Assembly (NCBI RefSeq): GCF_037975245.1
Contig: NC_092565.1
Location: forward strand, 17,215,999-17,279,998
DNA length: 64,000 nucleotides
Direction: 5' to 3'
Source of the DNA: Apostichopus japonicus
Taxonomy: Eukaryota > Echinodermata > Holothuroidea > Aspidochirotida > Stichopodidae
The notes beneath the pieces were generated by a model. It had not been told where the DNA came from and did no database searches. It worked only from the letters and a program-made list of their open reading frames with translations. Positions 50,759-61,876 of the stretch are shown here, piece by piece (positions within the stretch are counted from its first letter, which is position 1; each line of letters starts with the position of its first letter). Position numbers and translations under genes: made by a program.

Positions 50759-52117
50759 CATCAAAAACAATGAAACAAACAAGTTTTGGAGCGTGTGCAA
50801 GAAGGCCTTATTTCAACTGTTTTTCAGAGTGATTTGGCCAAATTTGGACATAAATCGGTGAAAAAGTCATAGAATGAGATACAATTCTGGAATAAAAAAT
50901 AGTAACTTTTGTTGGCCTATATGATATGTTGGCCTATATGAAATTCCAGAGAAGGAGAACTTTGTATAAAGACGCTGAAAATTTTTAAGAGAAGAGAGAG
51001 TCCCACTTACTGTTACAATATCTCTATACATGTAATGTATTGAGATAAAAAGTATCTGCAGATATACTTTGAACATAACCCTGGATCCCCATAGTTATCA
51101 AATTCCTGTTCCATTGTTATGCACTGCTGTGTTATTGTCCATCGATGTCCTGTTAATCCCTCCCGACCAACACATATCGGGACAGTTCATTGTTTACATC
51201 AACCACGGGCGCTGATTGGTCAAGTTACATGAGTGCGAATAGTCAACGTTATTCGCACAATTACGTTCGTGCGAATAGCCACAAAGTTAAGTGAATTCCA
51301 GAATCCAGATATATATAAATGAGAAGCACAACCATCTAACATTTGGCCTAGCCAAAGCATTGAATAGTCAGTGCTATATTGTCTAAAATCCAAATAGCAG
51401 GCCAGACAGGCTAAAAGTTAGTGATAGGCCTATATAAATACTGATTTCATTGACTCAATCACTGAATAAATACTGTGTGGTGTGTGATGTTCACAAACCA
51501 ATGATTTTATGTTAGGCTTGCTACAACAAAGTGCATAGGTTACGTTTTTTCATTATACAGGGCTATCTGCAACTTAGGCTTGGCTTGACTTAGTGTAACT
51601 TCTGTAAGGGCCTAACATTACCTGTTTCGAGAAATACATAACCTGTTACCTTTGTGTGTATTTTGATTCTTTCAAGGTTACTGATGTTCAAAGGATGTAC
51701 TTGAAATATCTGTTGAGCTACTGTCGCATATCCCTAAATTTACTTCTGATACTGGTAAGGAACTAGGGCCTAACAGCGGCATAACGCTACTTTATTTTGC
51801 GTTACACAATTTTCCTATAATTGTTCGCACATTGCACAATTACAATTTACAGTCCGTTTGACACAAGTTTACTGTTAGTACTAATCAGGCCTACTGTAGG
51901 CTAGGCCAAAACTTATTGTAGTTACTAGCCTACCGAAGCGTTAGGAATACAATTATCATATGTTACGAGAACCAACTAATTAAGACTGGTTTCTATGTCT
52001 TGCTCTCCTTTCTAATTCGAAACATTGATTTTTGCAAACATGTCTTTACTTTAAAATTCTTTCAAAGATTACTGCGTTCTGGAGCTATGGTGCAACCTGG
52101 TTCACACCAGGTTTAAT
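50759..52117. other. Intergenic interval
   Basis: Apart from the short palindrome at 51233-51282, no gene or element is recognised. Confidence 0.5.
51233..51282. repeat. Palindromic GTGCGAATA repeat, MITE end fragment
   Basis: GTGCGAAT (51233-51240) and ATTCGCAC (51251-51258) form an inverted repeat, followed by GTTCGTGCGAATAGCCAC (51265-51282). The last bases, GAATAGCCAC, match the end of the MITE at 28949-28978, which suggests a related family. Confidence 0.5.
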
Positions 52118-52496
52118 GTTACGGCTGAGGTTAGTTCCAAGGTGTTTCGACAACACAGCTAGTTGACCTCTAACGTCACCTCCGTTTCAGATTCGCTGAT
52201 CGTATTGTGGTGTTTTGGGATGTGTTGGGAATACTGTACTAACTGTTTGCCTATGTAAGCGAAACCCTCAGATCTAGGCCCTAGGTAAAGATGGTACACG
52301 AAACACTCAGTGCGCTGTACCAGGTGTCTGAATCACTGTCTGTGATGTGGTGTCGAAACACCCTGCATGGAATTCCAAGTGTTTGAATCACTGTGTCCTG
52401 GTAAGTGAAATCCTCAGAATGTGATACCAAGTTTTGTTGTCGAAACACCCTGAAACTAGCCTCAACTCGCTTGACTTTTAACCTCTAGCCCGTAAC
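52118..52496. mobile_element. Foldback/MITE-like element, about 380 bp
   Basis: Left end GTTACGGCTGAGGTTAG and GGTGTTTCGACAACA are mirrored at the right by TGTTGTCGAAACACC and CTAGCCCGTAAC, with internal differences. The interior repeats GAATCACTGT and AAACACCCTG several times. No coding capacity; no clear target duplication. Confidence 0.55.
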
Positions 52497-52577
52497 AGTT
52501 GACACAATTTCCTCATAATAAACCAAACGTCTAATTTACTTCCTAAAATTTGTACATTTTGTAGCACAAACACACAG

Positions 52578-52647
52578 CAGGGGGGTTTGACATTTGAGAG
52601 CGGGGGCGTTCGGCCCCTAGCTGCAACCTCCTCTGGTTACGCCACTG
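52578..52647. mobile_element. hAT-like terminal fragment
   Basis: CAGGGGGG at the left and GGTTACGCCACTG at the right look like CAGNGGCGTAACC-type hAT ends, only 70 bp apart. No target duplication was seen, so this may be a deleted copy. Confidence 0.35.
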
Positions 52648-52814
52648 GTGGAAGCATAGTATCAATGCAAGCCGCCCCATCCCCCTTGCGCAACTCACTG
52701 GTATCCATTATGAAAAGAAATGGCTATAAATTCTTTTTAATTCCTCGCTTTATCAAGGTAATATTACCGGTAGTAATATTTGTCTTACCAAGTGCTATTA
52801 TAGACCTAATAGTT

Positions 52815-52910
52815 TCGGTCTCGCAGACCTCGGTCTCGAAGATCTTCGGTGTGGCGGACCTTTTTAATTTCGGTCTCGCGGACCTTCGGTCTCGCAGACC
52901 TCGCAGATCC
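52815..52910. repeat. Cluster of short palindromic CGGTCTCG(C/A)AGACC units
   Basis: At least four units of the kind CGGTCTCGCAGACCT or variants with GAAGATC or GCGGACC are spaced irregularly. Each can form a small hairpin (GGTCT...AGACC). Confidence 0.7.
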
Positions 52911-53721
52911 TCAAAAAGAACAGTAAATTCAGGAAAAATTTTACAAATACTTCTAGCATCGGTAAAGACAATCTTCAGCTTATCCCTGTAAGTGTAACAA
53001 GGTGTAGCCTACCTTAGCATGCCTCCTGATATTGTTAGAAATGACTTACCTTCCTTTCAAAACACCTATAAGCACCTCCACTAGAAATATAATCCTTAAA
53101 AAATTTATGCCTGCCCCCATCGACCCCCAATTTCGTTTTAAACATAGCTGTTCAACAGAGTAATTCACCAACCATTAGGCTAACCAGGGGCGGATCCAGG
53201 ATTTTGAGAAAGGGGGGCCGACATCCCGATGGTAGCACTTTAGTGATCTGCGTCCTGGGGGAGGGGTCTAGGGGAGGGGCCCCCTCCCCCTTGGAAATTT
53301 TTGGTTAATTGTGAGTGCTTGGATGCAAAATGGTGAAACATTTCGCCAAAAACTAGAAAAACCAGAAACGTTGCAGACACGCTTTTTTGTGCACATATTT
53401 TTTCTCGATAGACACATATTTAAGAACGCTCAACAGTGCATGTACAATGGATACACTATTATTGCGTCGATTCGTTTTTTCTTTTGCGAGAAAATTATGA
53501 CGCCAGATTCACCCCAAGAAAAAACATAAAACAAGATATGTTCAATGAGATAATTATGATATACTTATTAATGAAAGGGGGGTGTAGGCGGTTTTACACT
53601 ATCTACGCAACGTAGTCGCCAAGAACCTGAAGTATTTTTAAGGGAGGGCCCGATAATAAGCGGAAACGGATCACCGACCGAAAAAACATCGGAATTTGTG
53701 GACTATTTCTTGCTTCCTATT

Positions 53722-54743
53722 CAGGGGCGTAGCGAAGGGTTTTTTGTTGGGGGGGGGGTGTGGAGAATTTGATTTGCCGACGGATCTGGAAGAAGTGACT
53801 GAAATGGGGGAGGGGTATAAGGGGAGGGGGTCTACCCCTCCCCTTTGGAAAATTTTTAGTTTTGAAACGTCCTTAGATGCAATCTGGTGCATATTTTAAG
53901 TCAAATTTGATTTGCCGACGGATCTGGAAGTGGTGACTGGAATGGGGGAGGGGTCTAAGGGTAGGGGGTCTACCCCTCCCCTTTGTAAATTTTTTAGTTT
54001 TGAAACGTCCTTAGATGCAATCTGGTGCATATTTTAAGTCAAATTTGGCACCGTAGAATTTCCATTTCGATATTATTTTTGTGGCAGTCGGCAGAAGAAG
54101 AATTAATTGGGACCAATTATCGAACTGTGTTTTCTCTTTCTCCGATCGTTGAAATAGTGAAACTTCATGATGAAAATGTTCAGAAAACTTTCCGGTAATG
54201 AGGAAAAACAACATTCATTGATATACAAGCGAGAAACGTTAAAAATTGTGTACAATTCGTGAGCCGTGTCCTTAAGTTTTCAACGGAGAACGAATGACAT
54301 CTGCGATGACGTCATTCTGAACAGAGGATAATAACAACACGTTGTCACACGATAGCACGACTCATGGGCTACGGCCTATACGGAAGCCTTTAATTCCATT
54401 TCTTTCACTGAGTTGCCGGCGATTCTGGCACTCGTCTAGCTGAGCCTGGCTACAGTAGCTATACTGACGGCCGTGACATTATCAGTTATTTGCCGAGAGG
54501 TTTTTAACTTGCAGGCGTCGGGTGATTGGATTGGTGAATGAGTTTATCAGATGAAGAACTGGAAAATCAAAATAACCGATAAAGGAGCTCTCGTTCTCCT
54601 TTTCTCTATTCAGCTTTCCTTCTTCTTCCCCTTCCGCTCTCTTCACCTTTTCTCCTTTTGCCGACAGACCCAAAATTTGCCGACAGCGACCAAATTATTA
54701 TATACACCCCTCACACCCCCCCCCCCCCGCTCGCTACGCCCTG
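53722..54743. mobile_element. hAT-like element nested in the composite region
   Basis: The inverted ends are CAGGGGCGTAGCGAAGG and CCGCTCGCTACGCCCTG. Inside the left half a 138-bp segment beginning TTTGCCGACGGATCTGG is tandemly duplicated (from 53773 and from 53911). It contains GGGGAGGGG blocks and GATGCAATCTGG, both typical of this window's G-rich element family. No 8-bp target duplication remains. Confidence 0.6.
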
Positions 54744-55209
54744 CACGCGGAATTATCCAAACTGTTTCCAAAAGAACCGATGCTAGCCTATACAAAAGGG
54801 CCCAAAATCTCAAAGGTTTACTTGTTAACTCAAGGTTTCATACTAACGAAGAATCAGCTGACTCTCAAGGTTCACACGAAGCTCTTTTAGATGCTCTTAT
54901 AGCTGCACTATGAGTCCATAAAAACTCGTGCACAGAAAATAGATGCATTTTGAGAACGAGACGCCCAGGCCGAATATAAAATATTCAAAGGCTACTACTG
55001 ATGAAGCTCCTTCTATAAAGTTTGAGAGCAGAAACCGGTCTAGTTGGTCATAAGAACCTACACTAGTCTCTCCTACTATTAACAGTACACTCAATTCACC
55101 TAAAAGGTGCAATTATGTTTCACCACGAGGAGCATGCTATAAGTTCATGTTCCTTGGGCCCTCCCTTAAAAATACTTCAGGTTCTTGGCGACTATACGTT
55201 GCCTTAGAT

Positions 55210-56413
55210 CCTTGGTTTTCAACCTTTTTTCGATCACGAGCCCAATTCGTCTTCCGAGCCGTCCTCGCGAGCCCATACCCTACCCTGCAAAGTTATCAAC
55301 TTCATAAAATCAATTTCACAGCGTTTATTAGTGTATTCTTGACACAAGTGACCCGGGGACTCAATCAGAGCTATGTATGTTCCTCCGTGATCAGATGACA
55401 GGTACTGCCCAATTAGAGCCTATCTCAAAGATTTCTTGCAACCCTCAATGGTACACTGGTTTCATAAGAAATGGGTGACCGTTATTACTATCAGAATAAT
55501 GCAGAAAAATGGAGATGAACAATGCAATAAAAAAGCAGCAAAACCGTTTGACGTGTGCATATGAGGCCCAGTAGTATTAAAGGAGATATATTTCGAATCG
55601 GTGAGGTAATTTCTATTTATTGAAAACAAATTAAGAAATAAAGAGAACGTAATAATACTTTGTGTATTGACAATAGAACGGGAGAACTGTAGAAGTGTCG
55701 GACTGTATAGATATCACGCTGTATAAGTTATTCCAATTATTGCTCATATTCGAGGCAGAATAGGTCAAAGATCCGAAGAAAAAAGTGGATCATATTTGTC
55801 TACACTTGTAAAAATTGCGATAATTCGAAGGAAAGGGCTGTAGTAGAATCCTTCTATTTTCAATACAATTAACCGTTAATTGTATTGAAAATAGAAGGAT
55901 TCTACTACAGCCCTTTCCTTCGAATTATCGCAATTTTTACAAGTGTAGACAAATATGATCCACTTTTTTTCTTCGGATCTTTGACCTATTATTAACCGAT
56001 AATTAGAAGATTGATCGATCAATGGCTAGTCGTATAAAGGCATGTTAGTACTAAATTATTCTCTATAGAAATCGCGCAATACTTGCTGCGTGCACTGGGA
56101 AGAGCTGGGTTCGATTGAGCAAGGCTTCCACACATCATAACCTTGGTAAATACGTAATACGTAGTGTGCAGTGGTTGGTGGGAGTCACCGAATTCTCTTA
56201 TACTAGTCTTATAGGGTTATAGGGTTGAGTAAATTTTACCCGTTGTACAAGGTTTCATCGATGAGGCTTCCTAAGAAACATCATCATGTGCCTTCGCCAC
56301 CAGCCCCCAAAAATGCCACAATTTTTAATCATTACTGGGGCAATGCTCGCGAGCCCACAAAATCGGCTTCGCGGGCCCAAATGGGCCCGCGAGCCCAAGG
56401 TTGAAAACCACGG
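55210..56413. mobile_element. hAT (Charlie-like) non-autonomous element with 8-bp target duplication
   Basis: Ends CCTTGGTTTTCAACCTTTTT and GGTTGAAAACCACGG resemble the CAGTGGTTCTCAACCTTTTT ends of hAT-Charlie elements. The flanks are CCTTAGAT at 55202-55209 and again at 56414-56421. The second copy of the host element has the unoccupied site CGTTAGAT at 57839-57846. The interior has no transposase but contains the large palindrome at 55759-55990. Confidence 0.88.
55759..55990. repeat. 232-bp near-perfect palindrome
   Basis: Two ~115-bp arms are reverse complements around a centre at 55874, with a one-base loop. The only difference I see is one extra T in a T run of the right arm (seven against six). 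The sequence would form a long hairpin in RNA or a cruciform in DNA. Confidence 0.9.
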
Positions 56414-56930
56414 CCTTAGATAGTGTAAAACCGCCTACACCCCGTTTCATTCAGATAATTATGATATACTTGCTAACTGTGCATTGATTTTCCCTGACAG
56501 TAATAGTCAGCACTATAGTACTGAGCCGTATCTAATTAATACGTAATGTCGCGTAGGCCTGGTAATTGCCTTATAGTTTCAAATTTGGAATAAAAACGAT
56601 CGCGTTTCAGGGAAGAGCAGCTGGATATATATTAGGCTTTTCTTTCACCAAGTTATGCCTTTTAGGAATTTGAAGTACTCCCACATAAAAAACGCAACTG
56701 ATTTCTAAAAGGGGGGGGCGGGGCCGGGTCGCCCCCCCCTGGATCCTCCCCTGCTAACGGTTATGCCGTTACAGTACCTTAGGCTATGTCTTGGGGGCTA
56801 AGCTGCGTCAGCTACAACCTGCAACAAAGCCTGGCTCATATAATTTTCTAAAACGTTCAAAGTTCAAGTCAAGAGAATACACTAGTCCAGGCTTCAAACC
56901 CATGCTGCCCAGTTGCCGTCATCTGCAGGT

Positions 56931-57020
56931 CAGGGACGTCTTAACGCATGGGCCCACTGGGCCCTGGCCCAGGGCCCCGCGATGTCAGGGGCCCCGCAAT
57001 CACAGTAACCCCGTGTCTTA
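56931..57020. mobile_element. Possible hAT-like terminus (CAGGGACGTCTTAACGC...)
   Basis: CAGGGACGTCTTAACGCATG followed by GGGCCC-rich sequence resembles a widespread G/C-rich terminal repeat. No matching right end was found. Confidence 0.3.
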
Positions 57021-57390
57021 ATCTGGGAGGAAAACTTATTGAATAGGCCATTATGCCTGATTGAATTCGATACTTGACAACTTGTGACGAGAGTTGGTGA
57101 AACACTTGAGAGTTTGACATTAAATATTCAAATCTGAGTTGGCAACCCTGGAATATACAATGCCCCGAAGGCTTACACAGAGAAACTGTTACTCCGTAAC
57201 TATAAGAAAGAGGAAATTGCCTCAGCCACGAAAGGCATAAAATTTGAAAACCGTGGGCAATACCTCACTACCAAACCTAAACAAAAGTAACCACCACTTG
57301 TGTTCAAGCTCACCTTTACACCCCATATCAAAACCACGCATTTGAAAAAAACACTTTAGAAACATTGGCACTTAATCTCGCAACACGCAA

Positions 57391-57867
57391 CAATTATCCA
57401 AACTGTTTCCAAAAGAACCGATTCTAGCCTACAATAGGGCCCAAAATCTCAAAGATTTACTTGTTAACTCAAGGTTTCGTACTAACGAAGAATCAGCTGA
57501 CTCTCAAGGTTCACACGAAGCTCTTTTAGATGCTCTTATAGCTGCACCATGAGTCCATAAAAACTTGTGCACAGAAAATAGATGCATTTTGAGAATGAGA
57601 CGCCCAGGCCGAATATAAAATATTCAAAGGCTACTACTGATGAAGCTCCTCCTATGAAGTTTGAAAGCAGAAACCGGTCCAGTTGGTCATAAGAACCTAC
57701 GCTAGTCTCTCCTACTATTAACAGTACACTCAATTCACCTAATAGGTGCAATTATGTTTCACCATGAGGAGCATGCTATAAGTTCATGTTCCTCGGGCCC
57801 TCCCTTAAAAATACTTCATGTTCTTGGCGACTACGTTGCGTTAGATAGTGTAAAACCGCCTACACCT
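57391..57867. mobile_element. Partial second copy of the 53.5-56.5 kb element, with unoccupied hAT site
   Basis: Aligned with about 54749-55208, this copy differs by scattered substitutions and small deletions, and it continues through GTTGCGTTAGATAGTGTAAAACCGCCTACACC without the hAT insertion. The minus-strand 71-codon frame (start MHLLGELSVLLIVGE) occurs in both copies with two differences, but no domain is recognised in it. Confidence 0.8.
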
Positions 57868-58097
57868 CCCTCTCAGTTGAAAGACTAAACACAAGGGTGT
57901 TACAAATGGTAAGTCCAGTATTGTTAGGGAAGGGATGGAGGGCAACTGGAAGATTTCTCTTCTATAATGTATTTCATTTTTTAGATATATCACGTATGCT
58001 ATTCAGCTAAAGTTTTATGCTTTATGCGCGACATAGGGAGGGGTGGTAAATGCAGGTGTAGCAGTACAAACTGTCGCAAATATTCCATATTCAGGAT

Positions 58098-58275
58098 AAA
58101 CTGTCCCGGTCCCACAGGACAGTTTATACTGGATTTACCAGTACGTTTGGTCTCCCCGGACCTATTGTACAAGGCCAGTTGGTACAGACTGTCTCCCCAG
58201 ACAGAATATGCTATGGTTACACGGAGGGGGACATTATTTGACGGTCATATATTTTGTTGTAAATTGTGTCCCCCT
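58098..58275 (+). repeat. Run of five consecutive short hairpins
   Basis: Inverted repeats follow one another: 58098-58125 (AAACTGTCC/GGACAGTTT), 58127-58143 (TACTGG/CCAGTA), 58149-58162 (GGTC/GACC), 58189-58204 (CTGTCT/AGACAG with CCCC loop) and 58225-58275 (AGGGGGACA/TGTCCCCCT). Three have C-rich loops. A 99-codon frame crosses the region but shows no known domain. Confidence 0.65.
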
Positions 58276-58329
58276 GAACACAATGTCCGCCGTAGCATGT
58301 ACGTCCGAGTAGCAAAAATTTAATTAGTA

Positions 58330-61300
58330 ATGGACTCTGGCAGTATCCGTATTATTAGCAAATTGTCGCATTTCGGCTTCCGTATATTTAGCAGTAAAGT
58401 CGTGCGACAACTAAAAACGGAAAAGCTAGCAGAAAACGTGAGACAAATTGCGGATATTCTAAGAGATGAGAGCTATCCAAGTGGGTTTACAAGAATAAAA
58501 CAGAGAAGAATCTTACGGAGACAAAGTCAGTCTTTCAGACTGGCTGAAAATGGAACTCTTGCGTACCGAAATTGAAGGAAAGTGTTGCTATCTAGGGCTA
58601 CTCAACTCGCCCAAATCGAAGCAGCTCACACTGACTAGTGACATCTATAAGGTAATGTCTGTAACTTACAGTATAGGATACACAGTATGCCTTTGGTTGT
58701 TAAATGGCGAACGGCCATTCCACAGTTAAACTATAACCAGGCCTCTAGGACCTTTTTGGTGAACAAATCATGATATTCTTTTACCACGTTTGGTTAGTTG
58801 TAAAAACTCATTCGCAAAAGTCAAGCAATTGCTTGTGCAACATTATAATCAGTTGTATGCTTGAGCAAAGTTATTAGGGCCTATTTCTTTTCGTTTTGTT
58901 TACCCAATTGTTTACCCAAACAAATTTTTGTGACAATTATTATAAATTTCCACCTTTAATCGCCCTGCCTATCATAAAAGATAACAACAGATTACTAAAG
59001 CTTAGAGAACTAGTCTGGTTTGCATGCATGGGACACTATAAAATGCAATTATTGGACTATAGCATATAGCCGAGCCTACTTCTAGAGGAAAGTGGCACTA
59101 ATACTGTACATAATAAATTCACGTTCATTAATTTTGGTTGGTAAGAACAGATATATTATTGAAGGCCTGATAGTACTTTTTTTAGGTGTGGCATATTCTC
59201 TACATGCCAAACCTCACTGCAGAAGAAAACTTCTTAAATATCTATAGATCCCAATTGTGGCCAAGCAATGTGTACAATAATGGGAATATTCCATTTCAAA
59301 CACTGATATAGAGTTGTAATTCAATTTTAAGGCACTTCAGCTAGAACTACCAATTCTGCAGCCCATATATTTGTGTGTGTTTGTTTGTTTGTGTTTTTTT
59401 TTGGGGTGGGGGCAAAAACATGATATCTCCTTTGATCATGAATTTTCTTATCTCTTTGAAGGTGTTCATCTTTGCATAGATAAACCAGACAACAGACTAT
59501 GTCTATTGTCTAGATTCTATTGGAAAACTATCAACGATGATGTAACAAGTTATGTTCAACAGGATGTCAAAGCGTCATTGTCATGTAGACCTACGAACAA
59601 GTCTCCATAGCATTCCTGTAACTGGATTATGGAAACAGGTAAATATTCAATCTGTTTTAATTGCACAGGATGTCCGCAGTATGCAGTGAAGGTTTAGTTT
59701 AGTTAATGTCATTCTTTCTGGACAAATTAAACATTTACAAGTTTAACGGTAGTCTGTATTGGCCCTAAATTTTGGCCACTTTAGTTGCTAGAAGTTTTCA
59801 AAAAGTACTTTTCTGGGGGTAATAACCCTTTAAATTGTGCTCAGACATTCTAAATGATGACACAAGATGATTGAATGTCCCAGTGAGGTAAATTTCCTTC
59901 AGGGATATAAACATACTTACAGAATTTTGTCCAAAGTGAAAATTTGGCATATTTAGGGCCCATACAGCAAACCTTTAAGCCACACTCTGGCCTAACTGCA
60001 GAGCAACCATCAATATAGGCATGTTGCCGCATGTAATTGTAAGTTGCAAAAAGTGGCGTATCATTTTACTGGTTTAGTGGTTGAAGCGATTGTAAATATA
60101 TGGTACAGTATGGTGTAAGTTACATTTTCATATTTGCAAGGTAAAAATAATTGGCCTAAATCCACCAACACCCTGTTTCGATCAGATATCCCACTGTTTT
60201 TATCTAGATCTGTGTACAGCATGAAGCAATGGAATAGAACAACAGTCAAGGCAAAGCCTGCAACTTGTAAAAAAAAATTAAATTAGCACCTAAATGCTGT
60301 CTTCTTTCTTAACAGGTTGGTGTTGATCTTATTGGTCCTCTACCAGTGACAGCTGCCAATCGACTGTACATGATAACACTGTCTGACTTCTATTCAAAGT
60401 GGCCTGAGACAGGCTAAGGCAGTGCCTGACAAGACTGCAGCATCAACTTCTTATTTCATTACTGATGTGATGATGAGGTAAGCATGTCTTAAAAAGTGAA
60501 CAATTTTCTGTAGTTAGTAACTAGTTCCAATATGAATGGCATCATATCTGTTATTTGTACCATGCAAATAACTTGTAGTGCATGGCAGATTCTATTCTAT
60601 TCTATTTCCAAATAGGTATTAAGCTTATACAGAAAGGTCACGAAGGTAGGTGAGAACCGAGAAAGTGTACTGTAAATCTTTGCAGGTTAAGTCCCCATTA
60701 ACAAGTTTATATGTAAGTAGTTTTTGTTCCTATATTTACTTGCAAAGGTTCCACCTCTGGTTTTTAAGTAGCATATAGCCTGACAATTGTCGTCATTTAA
60801 TTTACATCCCCAAAAAGTGATTTTGGCTGGACATGTTTCACTGCAGCAGACACAGTTTATTTGTTCAAACAAATGATGAGTAAATAATTAAGACCACATT
60901 CCACAGCTAGACACCACCTTTTGTGTGTTGTTTTTCAAAAAGGTGTTGGACAGTTTGATATTGTAACCACAGGGAACTTTTCTGTTTAGAAAGTGTGAAC
61001 TTATTACTAATTGGCTGTTTTGACAGGAACTTCGACAAGATAAGATAGATAATGTATCAACTGAGTTTTGGTACCATTTCTCTGTTAGGTCCGTTGTGGA
61101 AAATTGCTAAATGTGTTTGTGTGTATAGTGGGGGGATATTTCCTGAAACCTGGGAGAGGGACCCTCTGTTTTGGCAAAATAGGGCAATGTTTAGGTCTCT
61201 TGACGCAAAATGATGTATAATAGTACATTTTACCATAATAATGGTTAGCTAGCATTATTTGGTTTTGCATTTGGGTCATAGAGAGGGTGTTTTGAACCCC

Positions 61301-61876
61301 CATGGATCCTGATTCAGGATAATTAATGTTTGATCGGCATTAAACAGTCATGCCATGCACACATACATCAATAGAGCACCAAAAGGCATCAAACTTCTGT
61401 TGTATCCTAGCTTAAGCTAATTTGATAAATTTCTGATATTAAATTTCATTAATATGTCACAAATGTTGTATTGGCTCATGTGGTTAAAACTTTTCAGGTT
61501 TGGTAGTGAACTGTACAATATAGCGCCAAAATTATGACATGCAATCTCCAATTAAAAAAATGGACCCAGTATTCCCATAAACATGTAAGTGTCACAATAA
61601 AAGATCATCCAATTAACTCAATGCCTAAGCATAGTTCAGTTGTACACTATACAGTCTACACTTAACCAATATGGTGAATGTTAATTATCTTTGTAGTGGA
61701 GCTTACACATAACCTTTCAAGATGATAATTTATTTTATATATGACTTACAGTGTGGCATTCACTACTCATAATATTGCTTTCAACTTTTATTTTGCTCAG
61801 ATTTGGTTGTACTGATATCTCATCTCTGACCACCAATGGAGGGAGTATGTATGAAGTTAACAGAAGACATGTCTAG
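58330..61876 (+). pseudogene. Ginger/GIN1-like integrase gene remnant (multi-exon)
   Basis: Four exon-like segments read in order as parts of a Gypsy-integrase-like protein of the Ginger/GIN1/KRBA2 group. Segment 58330-58640 is the N-terminal region with a TGA after TLAYRN, then RKVLLSRATQLAQIEAAHTD. Segment 59462-59638 has a decayed HHCC/RFYWKTINDDV region with frameshift. Segment 60316-60477 has VGVDLIGPLPVTAANRLYM and DFYSKWPET, with a one-base insertion before the PDKT block. Segment 61801-61876 has FGCTDISS, EVNR and a stop. Splice sites fit (CAG/GTAAAT, AACAG/GTTGG, GAG/GTAAGC, GCTCAG). The first catalytic Asp is present, but the second (the DQG motif) reads TTNGG, so the protein would be inactive as an integrase. 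Premature stops and frameshifts mark it as a pseudogene. Confidence 0.72.

Larger units (their letters stand above)
53567..56452. mobile_element. Inverted-repeat element flanked by a 19-bp direct repeat
   Basis: The 19-bp sequence AGATAATTATGATATACTT occurs at 53548-53566 and 56453-56471. Just inside are inverted ends: AATGAAA, a G run and TGTAGGCGGTTTTACACTAT at the left, and the reverse complement at the right, continuing into CAAGAACCTGAAGTATTTTT. The right arm is split by the hAT insertion at 55210-56413. A second, partial copy is at 57391-57867. The interior includes frames on both strands that match between copies; none has a domain that I can name. Confidence 0.65.
53185..56753. mobile_element. 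Composite transposon region bounded by CAGGGG...CCCCTG ends
   Basis: Left end CAGGGGCGGATCCAGG and right end CCTGGATCCTCCCCTG are near-perfect inverted repeats, flanked by CTAAC on both sides (53180-53184, 56754-56758). This fits an old hAT-like element now interrupted by other insertions. A 5-bp flank repeat is shorter than the 8 bp expected for hAT, so the flank may be partly decayed or coincidental. No transposase remains. Confidence 0.6.

Noticed and set aside
54551-54913. 120-residue plus-strand frame with a reverse-transcriptase-like NLKGLLVNSRF segment
   Set aside because: Only a short resemblance to retroelement C-termini, no neighbouring catalytic motifs, and the frame crosses an element junction at 54743.
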